From Mesorhizobium sp. ZC-5 (GTDB lineage: Bacteria > Pseudomonadota > Alphaproteobacteria > Rhizobiales > Rhizobiaceae), in the NCBI RefSeq assembly GCF_025753855.1, contig NZ_JAOWPT010000001.1, positions 62,001 to 126,000 on the forward strand: 64,000 nucleotides of DNA. Reading direction: 5' to 3'. Of the stretch, positions 55,064 to 64,000 are shown piece after piece; position 1 is the stretch's first letter; each line of letters opens with the position of its first letter. The translations under genes and the position numbers were made by a program. The notes beneath the pieces were generated by a model. The model saw only the letters and a list, made by a program, of their open reading frames with translations, was not told the origin of the DNA and did no database searches.

Positions 55064-56227
55064 TCAGGCTCCGAACGGCCGTAACAGCGCTCTGCTGATG
55101 ATGTGGCGCTGGATTTCCGACGTTCCTTCCCAGATGCGCTCGACCCGCGCATCGCGCCAGATGCGCTCTAGTGGCAGGTCGTCCATCAGCCCCATGCCGC
55201 CATGGATCTGGATCGCCTCGTCGGCGACGAAAGCCAGCATTTCGGTGGCCTTGAGCTTGGCCATCGCCATGTCCTGGTCGGTGACCGTGCCCTGGTCGTA
55301 TTTCCAGCCGGCCTCGAGGATCATCAGCTCGGCCGCCTTCAATTCGGTCGCCATGTCGGCGAGCTTGAAGGACACGCCCTGGAACTTGCCGATCTGCTGG
55401 CCGAACTGCTGGCGCTGCGCGGCGTATTCGATGGCATGGCCGAGCGCCCGGTCAGCGCGACCGAGGCAGGTCGCGCCGACCTGCAGGCGCGTCGCGCCGA
55501 GCCAGGAATTGGCCACCTCGAAACCCTTGTGCACCTCGCCGAGCACCTGTTCCTTCGGCAGCCGGCAATCGTCGAACTCAAGGATCGAATTGGTGTAGCC
55601 GCGATGCGAGACATTGCGGTAGCCGTCGCGGACGCTGAACCCCTTGGTACCCTTGTCGACGAAGAAGGCGGTGATCTTCTTGCGTTTGCCGCGTGGCGAA
55701 TCCTCCTCGCCCGATGCCATGAAACAGATGGCGAAATCGGCAATGTCGGCATGGCTGATGAAATGTTTGGTGCCGTTCAGCACCCAGTCGGAGCCGTCCT
55801 GCACGGCGGTCGCCTTCATGCCGCGCAGGTCGGACCCGGCGCCAGGCTCGGTCATCGCAAGGCAGTCGGATTTTTCGCCGCGGATGCAAGGGAACAGATA
55901 TTTCTCGCGCTGCGCGTCGGTGCCGGCAAGCAGGATGTTCGAGGGTCTCGCCACACAGGTCCAGTGCAGCGCATAGTTGGCGCGCCCGAGCTCCTTTTCG
56001 TAGAGCAGCCAGGTCAGCGTATCGAGGCCGGCGCCGCCGACGTCGGCAGGCATGTTCGCCGCATAGAGGCCTGCAGCGATTGCCTTGGCCTTGATCTCCT
56101 CGATCAGCTCACGGCGCAGATGGCCGCTGCGCTCGACCTCAGCCTCGTGCGGATAAAGCTCATTTTCGACAAAGGCCCGCGTCGTATCGACGATCAGCTG
56201 CTGTTCTTCGGAAAGGCCGAAATGCAT
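55064..56227 (-). CDS. Acyl-CoA dehydrogenase
   Basis: 387 residues, normal family length. FAD-binding AMTEPGAGSDLRGMKATA and the C-terminal catalytic-region QIHGGMGLMDDLPLERIWRDARVERIWEGTSEIQRH are complete, as is GLDTLTWLLYEKELG at the N-terminal side. In this operon it probably oxidises gamma-butyrobetainyl-CoA to crotonobetainyl-CoA, feeding the CaiD-like hydratase. Three bases separate it from each neighbour. Confidence 0.92.
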   Translation of the reverse strand: MHFGLSEEQQLIVDTTRAFVENELYPHEAEVERSGHLRRELIEEIKAKAIAAGLYAANMPADVGGAGLDTLTWLLYEKELGRANYALHWTCVARPSNILLAGTDAQREKYLFPCIRGEKSDCLAMTEPGAGSDLRGMKATAVQDGSDWVLNGTKHFISHADIADFAICFMASGEEDSPRGKRKKITAFFVDKGTKGFSVRDGYRNVSHRGYTNSILEFDDCRLPKEQVLGEVHKGFEVANSWLGATRLQVGATCLGRADRALGHAIEYAAQRQQFGQQIGKFQGVSFKLADMATELKAAELMILEAGWKYDQGTVTDQDMAMAKLKATEMLAFVADEAIQIHGGMGLMDDLPLERIWRDARVERIWEGTSEIQRHIISRALLRPFGA

Positions 56228-56230
56228 GAC

Positions 56231-57337
56231 TCAGCCCTTCTTTTTCCCGCCGGACTTCTTCTTCGATTTCTCGCTTTTGTCCTTCTTCACCGGCTTGGCC
56301 GCCTTCGCTTTTGCCGCGGCTTTCGAAACCGGCTTTTTCGAAGCGAGCCTGGCGAGCTGTTTCGTATAGTCGTTGTGCAGCGCGCCGGCGCCCCAGCCCT
56401 TGCCCTTGTTCTGCTTCGACAGCGCTTCCATGATAGCGACCAGATTGTCGTCGCGGATCTTTTCCAGCTCGCGGATCGACAGGCCGTGCGCCTGTTCGTC
56501 CGATTGCGTGGCGATCAGGTCGACCAGCTCGTCGTTGAACTCCGGCACGTCCATGAGCTTGGTCCACGGCCACTTCAGGCAGGGTCCGAACTGCGCCATG
56601 AAGTGGCGCATGCCCGCCTCGCCGCCGGCAACGCGGTAGACCTGGAACATGCCCATCTGCGCCCAGCGCAGGCCAAAGGAATAGCGCATGATGTCGTCGA
56701 GTTCCTCGACCGTGCAGATGCCGTCCTTGACCAGCCACAATGCCTCGCGCCACGCCGCTTCCAGCAGGCGGTCGCCGACGAACGCCTCGATCTCCTTGCG
56801 GATCACCACCGGCTTCATGCCGATCGAGGCATAGATTTCCTTGGCGACCTCGATCGCTTCCGGAAAGGTCTGCTCGCCGCCGACGACCTCTACCAGCGGC
56901 AGCAGATAGACCGGATTGAACGGATGGCCGACCACCAGCCGTTCCGGATGCTTCTTCATCGCCACCTGCATGTCGGTCGGCTTGATGCCTGAGGTGGAGG
57001 AGCCGACGATCGCGCTGGCCGGCGCGTGAAGGTCGATCTCGGCCAGCACCTTGTGCTTCAGGTCGAGGCGTTCCGGCACGCTTTCCTGGATGAAATCGGC
57101 GTCAGCCACCGCTTCCGCGATGGTTTTCGCGTAGGTGACCTTGCCTTCCTTCGGCAGGCCACCCGGCAGCATTTTTTTGTAGGCGCGCCGCGCGCCCTTC
57201 ATCACTTCGCCGACCTTGCGAGCGGCTTCCGGGTCCGGATCGAAGATCGAAACGTCGATGCCGTTGAGGACGAGACGTGCAACCCAGCCGGCGCCGATCA
57301 CCCCACCGCCGATAGCGGCCGCTTTTTCGATTGTCAT
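56231..57337 (-). CDS. L-carnitine 3-dehydrogenase, with lysine-rich tail
   Basis: 368 residues. The 3-hydroxyacyl-CoA dehydrogenase fold is seen in AAAIGGGVIGAGWVARL (NAD site), SSTSGIKPTDMQ and VVGHPFNPVYLLPLVEVVGGE. Carnitine dehydrogenases use this fold to oxidise L-carnitine to 3-dehydrocarnitine. The last 36 or so residues are almost only Lys, Ala, Ser and Gly (KAAAKAKAAKPVKKDK, then KKKSGGKKKG), like a histone H1 tail. In related rhizobia I recall a fused thioesterase domain in this place; it is absent here. Confidence 0.9.
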   Translation of the reverse strand: MTIEKAAAIGGGVIGAGWVARLVLNGIDVSIFDPDPEAARKVGEVMKGARRAYKKMLPGGLPKEGKVTYAKTIAEAVADADFIQESVPERLDLKHKVLAEIDLHAPASAIVGSSTSGIKPTDMQVAMKKHPERLVVGHPFNPVYLLPLVEVVGGEQTFPEAIEVAKEIYASIGMKPVVIRKEIEAFVGDRLLEAAWREALWLVKDGICTVEELDDIMRYSFGLRWAQMGMFQVYRVAGGEAGMRHFMAQFGPCLKWPWTKLMDVPEFNDELVDLIATQSDEQAHGLSIRELEKIRDDNLVAIMEALSKQNKGKGWGAGALHNDYTKQLARLASKKPVSKAAAKAKAAKPVKKDKSEKSKKKSGGKKKG

Positions 57338-57352
57338 GGTCAGGCTCCGTCG

Positions 57353-58279
57353 TCAGGCCGCTTTGGCGCTTAGCGGCGCACGCTTGGTCAAATTAAGCTT
57401 CTTGCGCACCTCTTCGGGGCCGAGCACCCGCGAACCCATATTCTCGATGATCGAGACCGCACGACCCACCAGCTGCGCATTTGTCGCGAGTTCGCCTTTG
57501 TCGAGCCAGAGATTGTCTTCCAGCCCGACCCGGACATTGCCGCCCGCCAGCACCGCCGCCGCGACATAGGGCATCTCGTTGCGGCCAAGCGCGAAGGCCG
57601 ACCAGGTCCAGTCCGAGGGCACGTTATTGACCATCGCCATGAAGGTATTGAGGTCGTCCGGCGCACCCCACGGTACGCCCATGCAGAGTTGCACCAGCGC
57701 ATCGGCCTTCAGCACGCCCTCGCTCACCAACTGCTTTGCGAACCACAAATGCCCGGTATCGAACGCCTCGATCTCGGGTTTGACGCCGAGTTCCGTCATC
57801 ATGCCGCCCATGGCCCGCAGCATGCCCGGCGTATTGGTCATCACATAGTCGGCTTCGGCAAAATTCATGGTGCCGCAATCGAGCGTGCAGATTTCCGGCA
57901 GGCACTGGCGCACATGCTCCATGCGGTTGGTCGCGCCGCCCATGTCGGTGCCGGCCTCGTTCAGCGGCAAGGGATTTTCCGGCGAGCCGAACACCATGTC
58001 GCCTCCCATGCCGGCCGTCAGGTTCAGCACCACGTCAACGCCGGCATCGCGGATGCGCTCCGTGACCTCGCGATACAGATGCACATCGCGGCGCGGCTTG
58101 CCGGTCTCGGGATCGCGCACATGGCAGTGGACGATCGCCGCGCCGGCCTTCGCTGCGTCGATCGCCGAATCGGCGATTTGCTTCGGCGAGCGCGGGACAT
58201 GCGGGCTGCGGTCCTGGGATCCGCCGGAACCGGTCACCGCGCAGGTGATGAAGACCTCACGGTTCATTGCAAGCGGCAT
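57353..58279 (-). CDS. 3-dehydrocarnitine cleavage enzyme (BKACE family)
   Basis: 308 residues of the beta-keto-acid cleavage family. The zinc ligands are in AIVHCHVRDPETG (two His) and a catalytic Glu is in VGLEDNLWL. Members cleave a beta-keto acid with acetyl-CoA; for 3-dehydrocarnitine the products are betainyl-CoA and acetoacetate. The start has GGAGGAG. An ATG five codons in could also serve. Being first in the operon, it is next to the divergent CdhR-like regulator. Confidence 0.92.
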   Translation of the reverse strand: MPLAMNREVFITCAVTGSGGSQDRSPHVPRSPKQIADSAIDAAKAGAAIVHCHVRDPETGKPRRDVHLYREVTERIRDAGVDVVLNLTAGMGGDMVFGSPENPLPLNEAGTDMGGATNRMEHVRQCLPEICTLDCGTMNFAEADYVMTNTPGMLRAMGGMMTELGVKPEIEAFDTGHLWFAKQLVSEGVLKADALVQLCMGVPWGAPDDLNTFMAMVNNVPSDWTWSAFALGRNEMPYVAAAVLAGGNVRVGLEDNLWLDKGELATNAQLVGRAVSIIENMGSRVLGPEEVRKKLNLTKRAPLSAKAA

Positions 58280-58322
58280 GGAAAGCTCCTCCAGACTTGT
58301 TTTCTTTGAACCATGCCCGACT

Positions 58323-58342
58323 TGGCAAAAACTGATTTGCCA
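58323..58342. promoter_or_regulatory. Inverted repeat, probable operator for the CdhR-like regulator
   Basis: TGGCAAA-AACTGA-TTTGCCA is a perfect 7-bp dyad within the 80 bases between the divergent regulator and the betaine-type operon. AraC/GlxA regulators often use such spaced half-sites, though usually as direct repeats; the assignment follows from position. Confidence 0.5.
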
Positions 58343-58359
58343 TTTACGAACTCAATTTG

Positions 58360-59349
58360 ATGAAAAACGAAAAGCATACAATCTTTCAACCGGAGCGGAC
58401 GCCGCTCAAGGTGACGCTGCTCATCTTGTCGGGCTCGTCGCTGATGTGCGTGGCGTCGGCCGTCGACCCGTTGCGCGCCGCCAACCGCGTGGCCGGCGAG
58501 ACGATGTTCGACTGGAAGATCGTTACCGTCGACGGCCAGCCTGCGGTGACCACGAGCGGCCTGCCCATTGCGGCAAGCGGCCCGTTCGAGACGGGCGAAA
58601 AGACCGATGTGCTGGTCCTCGTCGGCGGTTTCGGCACCCGCGATCAGGTTTCGCATGGGCTGGTTTCCGGCGTGCGCCGGGTCGCCAGGGCGGCACGCGC
58701 CTGCGGCGGCGTCGAGGCAGGCACCTGGCTGCTCGGCCGGGCCGGATTACTGGAAGGCCGCACCGCCACCACCCACTGGGAAGACATGGAGGATTTCGCG
58801 GCCGCTTTTCCAGGCGCCGACGTGCGGCCGGACCGCTATGTCATCGACGGCCCGGTGTTCACGGCCGGCGGCGCCTCACCGACCTTCGACCTGATGCTGC
58901 ACCTTATCCGCACACGTCTCGGCATGGCGGTGGCGCTCGATGTGGCAAGCGTCTTCATCTACGACCAGGCCAAGGCGGCGACAGACGCACAGCCTCTGGT
59001 GTCGCTCGGCCGCCTCGATGGCTATGACCCGCGGCTTGCCCAGGCGATCCGGATGATGGAGGCGCATGTCGACGAGCCGCTGACCATCGCCGCCATCGCC
59101 AGGCGCATCGGTGTGACGGCACGCGCGATGGAGATGGTTTTCAGAAAGTCGATCGGCGAAACGCCAGGCGCCTACTATCTTCGGCTGCGTCTCAACGCGG
59201 CACGTCGTCTGGTTCTCGACACACGTGTCGCTATGGCCGACATCGCCGCCCGCACCGGCTTCTCATCGGCGGCAGCCTTTTCACGCGCGTTTTCGAAGGC
59301 TTTCGGCGAGGCGCCGGTCAGGCTGCGGCGCCGATTGATTGCTCAGTGA
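58360..59349 (+). CDS. GlxA-family transcriptional regulator, CdhR-like
   Basis: 329 residues: an N-terminal DJ-1/class I amidotransferase-like domain (VTLLILSGSSLMCVASAVDPLRAANR, then VEAGTWLLGRAGLL) and a C-terminal AraC pair of helix-turn-helix motifs (EPLTIAAIARRIGVTARAME and VAMADIAARTGFSSAAAFSRAF). CdhR of Pseudomonas has this architecture and controls carnitine catabolism; the divergent enzyme set agrees. The starting ATG has no clear ribosome site. Confidence 0.92.
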   Translation: MKNEKHTIFQPERTPLKVTLLILSGSSLMCVASAVDPLRAANRVAGETMFDWKIVTVDGQPAVTTSGLPIAASGPFETGEKTDVLVLVGGFGTRDQVSHGLVSGVRRVARAARACGGVEAGTWLLGRAGLLEGRTATTHWEDMEDFAAAFPGADVRPDRYVIDGPVFTAGGASPTFDLMLHLIRTRLGMAVALDVASVFIYDQAKAATDAQPLVSLGRLDGYDPRLAQAIRMMEAHVDEPLTIAAIARRIGVTARAMEMVFRKSIGETPGAYYLRLRLNAARRLVLDTRVAMADIAARTGFSSAAAFSRAFSKAFGEAPVRLRRRLIAQ

Positions 59350-59364
59350 GGGTTCTCGACAAGC

Positions 59365-59790
59365 TTATTCCGGATCGCGATCAAATTGATCTGCGGATGC
59401 GATCGGGGCAAGCCACTTTTCTCGGCGGGTGATCCATCCTTCACGACTGGGACGAAGATCGCTCGGCCCGTCGTCGAGCGACCCGAGCATGATTTCCACC
59501 TGGCCTTTGCTAAGATGGAAGAGACGGGAGCCGCAGATCGGGCAGAAACTCCGGCCTCGGTACTCTCGGGCTTCGCCCTGCAGGGCGAATGCGGATTCGG
59601 GCCAATCCGCATAGTAGACAAACGCCGCTCCGGTGGCCTTTCTGCATTCCATGCAGTGGCAAGTGCCGATTTTCAGAGGCTCGCCGGTCACCTCGAAACG
59701 AACGGCACCGCAACTGCAGCCCCCATAGCGAACCCGCATGCCTTCCTGGTTGAATCTGGGTCCAGGCTTCAAGACAGGATAGTCGCTCAC
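59365..59790 (-). CDS. GFA-family (CENP-V/GFA) zinc protein
   Basis: 141 residues starting at GTG. Cysteine pairs that bind zinc are CSCG, CHCMEC and CPICGSRLF, the pattern of glutathione-dependent formaldehyde-activating enzyme relatives. No enzyme activity can be assigned to single members from sequence. It is convergent with the CdhR-like gene. Confidence 0.92.
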   Translation of the reverse strand: MSDYPVLKPGPRFNQEGMRVRYGGCSCGAVRFEVTGEPLKIGTCHCMECRKATGAAFVYYADWPESAFALQGEAREYRGRSFCPICGSRLFHLSKGQVEIMLGSLDDGPSDLRPSREGWITRREKWLAPIASADQFDRDPE

Positions 59791-59983
59791 CTCGTCCTCT
59801 TTGGTTGTCGCTGCTTGGCAGAACGTAGGGCGGAACGCCTATGGCGCAATCCCTGCGTTCCGAAGCGCCTTTATCTCAAGTCGGGGCTCAGCGCAGCATG
59901 CCGGCGGGCGCTGGACACGCGCATCGTGATGGCCGACGCGAACGCCGCCTTTCCGAGGTGTTCTTTGGCGCGGCGCGGCTGGA

Positions 59984-60193
59984 TCAGGCAGCTTCGCGTC
60001 GATCGTCCTCACTGATCAGCGAGCGCATCCGGTTCGCAAGCTCCACCTGGAGGCGGTTGGCCACCGCCCGGTCGACAGCATCTGTTTCCGGGGTCGCATT
60101 CTCGGGCAGTGAGAGCAGGAGATCGACGATCGAATCCGCACCAGGCGCCGGTGCCGACGCCCCGATCCTGCGTTCGTTTTCGTGATTTGCCAT
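59984..60193 (-). CDS. Small hypothetical protein
   Basis: 69 residues from an ATG with GGAGGG 6 bases before it. It is acidic and helical in appearance (DSIVDLLLSLPENATPETDA, then VANRLQVELANRMRSL), with no membrane segment. I recognise no family. Good ribosome site and clean frame are the main support; the frame also continues upstream to 60265. Confidence 0.55.
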   Translation of the reverse strand: MANHENERRIGASAPAPGADSIVDLLLSLPENATPETDAVDRAVANRLQVELANRMRSLISEDDRREAA

Positions 60194-60333
60194 GATCGGC
60201 CCTCCTCTCCTCATGTCGAGGGCGAGAAGTCGCCGCTTGAGGCGGCGCATTGAGGGCCGGATCAAGGCAATTGGGCGGCGGCCACATGAAGTTTTTCTAA
60301 CACCATGACAGCCGCCGAATATCCGACCACCCG

Positions 60334-61644
60334 CTAGACGTAGCGGTTGACCACGTTCTCCAGAAACTCCTGCCGGCCGGACTTCGGCTGCGGCTCGATC
60401 TTCTTCTTCACCACGCGCTCGGCGATTTCCTCGAGCGTGCGCTTGCCGGACAGCATCGCCTTGCCTTCGGCTGATTTCCAGCCGGCGTAGCGTTCTTCCA
60501 ACGGACCCGACAGCGCCTTGTCCTCGATCATCCGCGCCGCCGCCTTCAGGCCGCGGGCACAGCAGTCCATGCCGCCGATATGGGCGATCAGCAGATCCTG
60601 CGGGTCGAGCGACTGGCGGCGAAGCTTGGCGTCGAAATTGGTGCCGCCTGTCTTGAAGCCTCCAGCCTGCAGCACCTGGTAGTAGGCCAGCGCCATTTCC
60701 GGCACGTTATTGGGGAACTGATCGGTATCCCAGCCCGACTGGTAGTCGTTGCGGTTCATGTCGATCGAGCCGAAAATGCCGAGCGCATTGGCCAGCGCCA
60801 GTTCGTGCTCGAAGGAGTGTCCGGCGAGGATGGCATGGCCCTGCTCGATATTGACCTTGACCTCGTTCTCCAGCCCGAATTTCTTCAGGAAGCCGTAGAC
60901 CGTCGCCACGTCGTAATCATACTGGTGCTTGGTCGGTTCCTGCGGCTTCGGCTCGATCAGGATGGTGCCCTTGAAGCCGATCCTGTGCTTGTAGTCGACG
61001 ACCAGCGACAGGAAGCGGCCGGCCTGCTCCTGTTCGCGTTTCAGGTCGGTGTTGAGCAGCGTCTCGTAACCTTCGCGGCCGCCCCACAGCACATAGTTCT
61101 CGCCCTTCAGCCGCTTGGTGACGTCAATGCATTTCTTCACGGTCGCGGCGGCGTAGGCGAACACATCCGGATCGGGATTGGTCGCCGCGCCGGACATGAA
61201 ACGGCGATGCGAGAACAGGTTGGCCGTGCCCCACAGCAGCTTGATGCCGGTTTTCTTCTGCTTGTCGGCGAAATAGTCGGCGATCTCATCGAGACGGGCA
61301 GCGCTTTCGGCAAAGGTCGACGCCTCTGGCCGTACGTCTGCATCATGGAAGCAGTAGTATGGAGCGCCGAGCAGCGAGAACATCTCGAAGGCGACGTCGG
61401 CCTTGAGTTTCGCGTTTTCCATCGTATCGCCGAACCACGGACGCTCGAACGTCTGGCCGCCGAACGGATCCCCGCCCGGCCAGGCGAAGGAATGCCAATA
61501 GGCGACGGCGAAGCGCAGATGATCCTCCAGCCGCTTGCCTGCAACGACTTCGTCTGGATTGTAGAAGCGGTAAGCGAGCGGATTGGTGCTCTCCGGACCC
61601 TCGTATTTGATTTTCTTGATATCGCCGAAGAAACCGGTGTTCAC
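60334..61644 (-). CDS. xylA: Xylose isomerase
   Basis: 436 residues, class II length. Catalytic and metal residues are in [11 protein letters not shown] (the active-site His and Asp), [16 protein letters not shown] and [19 protein letters not shown], and [10 protein letters not shown]. It converts D-xylose to D-xylulose. The xylB stop overlaps its start by four bases, so the pair is one operon in the order xylB-xylA. No xylose transporter is in the window. Confidence 0.98.
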   Translation of the reverse strand: MNTGFFGDIKKIKYEGPESTNPLAYRFYNPDEVVAGKRLEDHLRFAVAYWHSFAWPGGDPFGGQTFERPWFGDTMENAKLKADVAFEMFSLLGAPYYCFHDADVRPEASTFAESAARLDEIADYFADKQKKTGIKLLWGTANLFSHRRFMSGAATNPDPDVFAYAAATVKKCIDVTKRLKGENYVLWGGREGYETLLNTDLKREQEQAGRFLSLVVDYKHRIGFKGTILIEPKPQEPTKHQYDYDVATVYGFLKKFGLENEVKVNIEQGHAILAGHSFEHELALANALGIFGSIDMNRNDYQSGWDTDQFPNNVPEMALAYYQVLQAGGFKTGGTNFDAKLRRQSLDPQDLLIAHIGGMDCCARGLKAAARMIEDKALSGPLEERYAGWKSAEGKAMLSGKRTLEEIAERVVKKKIEPQPKSGRQEFLENVVNRYV

Positions 61645-63095
61645 GATGAAACTCCTCTGATGGCAGGGTAGAGCGCACTGTAGCGCTGATAAGCTTCGGC
61701 AAACGCGCCGGAAAGCTTTGGGTCGGGATCGATGGTCTCGGCGGTTTCCGGTGGCGCACAGATTGCGAACGGGTCGGCTCGCTCCGCCGCGACAAGGCCA
61801 AGCCGCGCGGCGCCGAAGGCCGCGCCGAAATCACCGTCGGCCGGGATGTCGACCGGAATGCCGAGCGCGGTCGCGATTGCTTTCAGCCAATAGCGTGAGC
61901 GCGAACCGCCGCCGATGGCGGTTACCCGCGTCAGTTCCGTGCCGGCGGCGTGCAAGGCTTCAAGGCTATCGCGGAATGCGAAAGCAACGCCTTCGAGCAC
62001 GGCCTGAGTCAGCACCGCACGGCTGGACTCATGGGCGAGCCCGGTGAAAGAACCGCGGATCACCGCGTCATTGTGTGGGGTCCGCTCACCGGAGAGATAG
62101 GGCAGAAAGGTGACACCGGTGGGTGCCTTGAGGTCGTCGCCGAGTTCCGCGGTGAGTTCCCCGGCTTTCCTGCCGGTGATCTCCGAAAGCCAGTTGAGCG
62201 AATCCGTCGCGGACAGGATGACACCCATCTGGTGCCACGCCTGCGGCAGCGCATGGCAGAATGTGTGGACCGCGCTCTCCGGATTGGGAAGATAGGAGCC
62301 GTTGGCAGCAAACAGCACGCCGGAGGTGCCGAGCGACACGAAGGCGGCACCGGCCTTGACGGTGCCCATGCCGCAGGCCGATGCAGCGTTGTCCCCTGCC
62401 CCGCCCGCGACAACGACGCCGGATCCCATGCCCCATGCCCCGGCGAGCTCAGTGCGGAGGGTCCCGCCGGCTTCCGTTCCTTCCACCAAGGACGGCATGT
62501 GACGTTCGTCGAGGTCTGTCGCGGCGAGCAGTTCGGGCGACCATTTGCGCTGGGCAACATCCAGCCAGGACGTGCCAGCCGAATCCGACATTTCGGAAAT
62601 GTGCTCGCCGGTCAGCCAAAGGCGCAGGAAATCCTTCGGCAAAAGCACCTTCGCCACCTTGGCGAAAATATCGGGCTCGTTGTTTTTCACCCATGCGAGT
62701 TTCGGCGCGGTGAAACCCGGAAAGACGATATTGCCGGTGATTTTTCGGAACCGCGGATCGGCATCGAGCTTTGCCGCTTCCATGTGGCTGCGCGTGTCGT
62801 TCCACAGGATGCAGGGGCGTAGGACACGATCGGCATCGTCCAGCAACGTCGCCCCGTGCATCTGGCCGGACAGCCCGATGCCGCGCACGGCGGCGAGTTC
62901 ATTCGGGAGCGCGGCCCTGAGCGCGGCGACCGCATCCTCGGCGGCGCGAATCCAGTCAGCCGGATCCTGCTCCGACCAGCCGGGATGCGGACGCGAGACA
63001 TCCAGTGCACCGTTGGCCGAGCCGACAATGCGCTGCGCCGCATCGATCAGCAGCGCTTTCACCCCGGACGTCCCGAGGTCGAGGCCTAGATACAT
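61641..63095 (-). CDS. xylB: Xylulokinase
   Basis: 484 residues, FGGY family. [16 protein letters not shown] at the N-terminus is the phosphate loop, [13 protein letters not shown] and [13 protein letters not shown] the substrate and adenosine sites, with [18 protein letters not shown] near the end. It phosphorylates D-xylulose to xylulose 5-phosphate for the pentose phosphate pathway. Upstream of the start there is an inverted repeat that could be the operator of a sugar regulator. Confidence 0.97.
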   Translation of the reverse strand: MYLGLDLGTSGVKALLIDAAQRIVGSANGALDVSRPHPGWSEQDPADWIRAAEDAVAALRAALPNELAAVRGIGLSGQMHGATLLDDADRVLRPCILWNDTRSHMEAAKLDADPRFRKITGNIVFPGFTAPKLAWVKNNEPDIFAKVAKVLLPKDFLRLWLTGEHISEMSDSAGTSWLDVAQRKWSPELLAATDLDERHMPSLVEGTEAGGTLRTELAGAWGMGSGVVVAGGAGDNAASACGMGTVKAGAAFVSLGTSGVLFAANGSYLPNPESAVHTFCHALPQAWHQMGVILSATDSLNWLSEITGRKAGELTAELGDDLKAPTGVTFLPYLSGERTPHNDAVIRGSFTGLAHESSRAVLTQAVLEGVAFAFRDSLEALHAAGTELTRVTAIGGGSRSRYWLKAIATALGIPVDIPADGDFGAAFGAARLGLVAAERADPFAICAPPETAETIDPDPKLSGAFAEAYQRYSALYPAIRGVSS

Positions 63096-63480
63096 TGCGT
63101 TCCTCCCGGCGCCGACTGGCGGCGAACATTCGACCAGTCAGCCAAACAGTCGTCGCGAAATTAAGATCTGCGGCGCGACATCTCCTCTGAATAGGAGATT
63201 CACAGGAAAATGTCCGCCTGCGCAAGCGGGTGGAGCAGATTTTTTTCGTGCCTCGCAATAAATATGTATGGCGAACCTTGGATTTGGTGGCGGGCCAGAG
63301 GCGGGCTGACTGGGCCTTGAAATCAGATTTTCAGAATCCGGGAAAAGGCAACCAGATTTCGTCAAAGCCTTTCATTTTGGAACCAGATTGCCGAACGCCG
63401 GGCGAATACGAACCGCGCCTGCATTATCATTCTCTATAAATTCACTAGAGTTATCGTCACCCTTAACCGGAGGCAGACAG
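63096..63480. other. Divergent promoter region, xylBA / sulfate-binding protein gene
   Basis: 385 bases without a gene. Near xylB there is ATCTCCT-CTGAAT-AGGAGAT (63180-63199), 7-bp arms, which may be an operator. Nearer to the other gene CAGATT occurs three times on the same strand at 63324, 63353 and 63384, 29 and 31 bases apart, about three helical turns each. TATAAATT near 63434 is a plausible -10 region for the sulfate-binding gene, which has a GGAGG site about 10 bases upstream of its ATG. Confidence 0.45.
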
Positions 63481-64000
63481 ATGACAAACCATCTTTCCCG
63501 ACACCTTCTTGCCGGCCTCCTCGCCGGCGCAGTGCAGTTCAGCGTTCTCGGCTTGGCATTCGCCGACACCACGATTCTCAACGTTTCTTATGATCCGACC
63601 CGCGAGCTCTACAAGGAATTCAACGCAGCGTTCGCAGCGAAATGGAAGGCCGACACCGGCGAGACGCTGACGATCCAGACCTCGCATGGCGGCTCCGGCA
63701 AGCAGGCGCGCGCAGTGATCGACGGGCTCGACGCCGATGTCGTCACGCTGGCGCTCGAAAGCGACATCAATGCCATCGTCGAGAACTCCAAGAAGATAAA
63801 TCCCGACTGGCGGACAAAGCTCCCGAACAACTCCTCGCCCTACACCTCGACCATCATCTTCCTCGTCCGCAAGGGCAATCCGAAAGGCATCAACGACTGG
63901 GGCGACCTGGTCAAGGACGGCGTGCAGATCATCACGCCGAACCCGAAGACGTCGGGCGGCGCCCGCTGGAACTATCTCGCGGCCTGGGCCTGGGCAAATG
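63481..64000 (+). CDS. Sulfate ABC transporter substrate-binding protein (partial, 5' part)
   Basis: 173 residues are visible before the window edge, about half the usual 340. A signal peptide ends near LGLAFA, and the mature protein opens with [19 protein letters not shown], followed by [16 protein letters not shown] and [12 protein letters not shown], all diagnostic of sulfate/thiosulfate-binding proteins (Sbp/CysP). The permeases and ATPase are expected just beyond the edge. Confidence 0.95.
   Translation, partial: MTNHLSRHLLAGLLAGAVQFSVLGLAFADTTILNVSYDPTRELYKEFNAAFAAKWKADTGETLTIQTSHGGSGKQARAVIDGLDADVVTLALESDINAIVENSKKINPDWRTKLPNNSSPYTSTIIFLVRKGNPKGINDWGDLVKDGVQIITPNPKTSGGARWNYLAAWAWAN

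Noticed and set aside
52673-55084. An 803-codon plus-strand frame antisense to the acyl-CoA synthetase
   Set aside because: Mirror of a real gene; no motif and unusual amino-acid use.

Overview
The window looks like chromosomal DNA of a Rhizobiales alphaproteobacterium close to Mesorhizobium or another member of Phyllobacteriaceae. The reasons are the high GC content, tightly packed catabolic operons, many ABC and TRAP importers, an alphaproteobacterial SOS box (GAAC-N7-GAAC), and many short GC-rich palindromic repeats of the kind scattered through rhizobial genomes. I saw no rRNA or tRNA gene, insertion sequence, prophage or CRISPR array. Assignments rest on reading the proteins and motifs; no database search was possible.

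Layout. 0-5.6 kb: the N-terminal half of a membrane sensor (cut by the window edge), a fused indolepyruvate oxidoreductase, a small lipoprotein and a CGNR-type regulator that faces a lone LivH-like permease across a 9-bp inverted repeat. 6.8-11.9 kb: a TRAP transporter, with two permease genes on the plus strand and two tandem paralogous TakP-like binding proteins on the minus strand, separated by a perfect 19-bp bidirectional terminator. 12-20 kb: PuuD-like amidotransferase, a small secreted protein, 2-hydroxyacid dehydrogenase, a LacI-type regulator that appears to start at CTG, an EamA exporter, a MarR regulator, a COG0523 metal GTPase with a WD40 partner, and another small secreted protein.

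20-26 kb: a class III aminotransferase with a glutamine-synthetase-like ligase, then a two-gene DNA-repair cassette (radical SAM protein plus a UdgX fusion) preceded by a perfect SOS box. This cassette is the most interesting part of the window.

26-41 kb: a purine and ureide degradation island. Guanine deaminase, xanthine dehydrogenase (xdhABC), PuuD-type urate hydroxylase, hydroxyisourate hydrolase, a fused allantoinase/OHCU decarboxylase, ureidoglycine aminohydrolase and ureidoglycolate lyase would take guanine to glyoxylate and urea; glycerate kinase may use the glyoxylate carbon. The allantoate-hydrolysing step is not in the window. A LysR regulator, Dps and a RelE-type toxin-antitoxin pair lie among these genes.

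41-51 kb: a CocE/NonD hydrolase followed by a four-gene peptide-type ABC importer, then a secreted GH16 glycanase with calcium-binding repeats, then about 700 bases without a gene but rich in inverted repeats. 51-59.3 kb: a six-gene minus-strand operon with the enzyme set expected for gamma-butyrobetaine/carnitine degradation, divergent from its likely CdhR-type regulator across a 7-bp inverted repeat. 59.3-64 kb: a GFA-family protein, a small hypothetical gene, xylA-xylB, and the start of a sulfate-binding protein cut by the window edge.

A recurring oddity is that GC-rich palindromic repeats sit in frame inside protein-coding genes (xdhC, the UdgX fusion, and twice in the acyl-CoA synthetase), adding up to about 46 residues each without breaking the frame.
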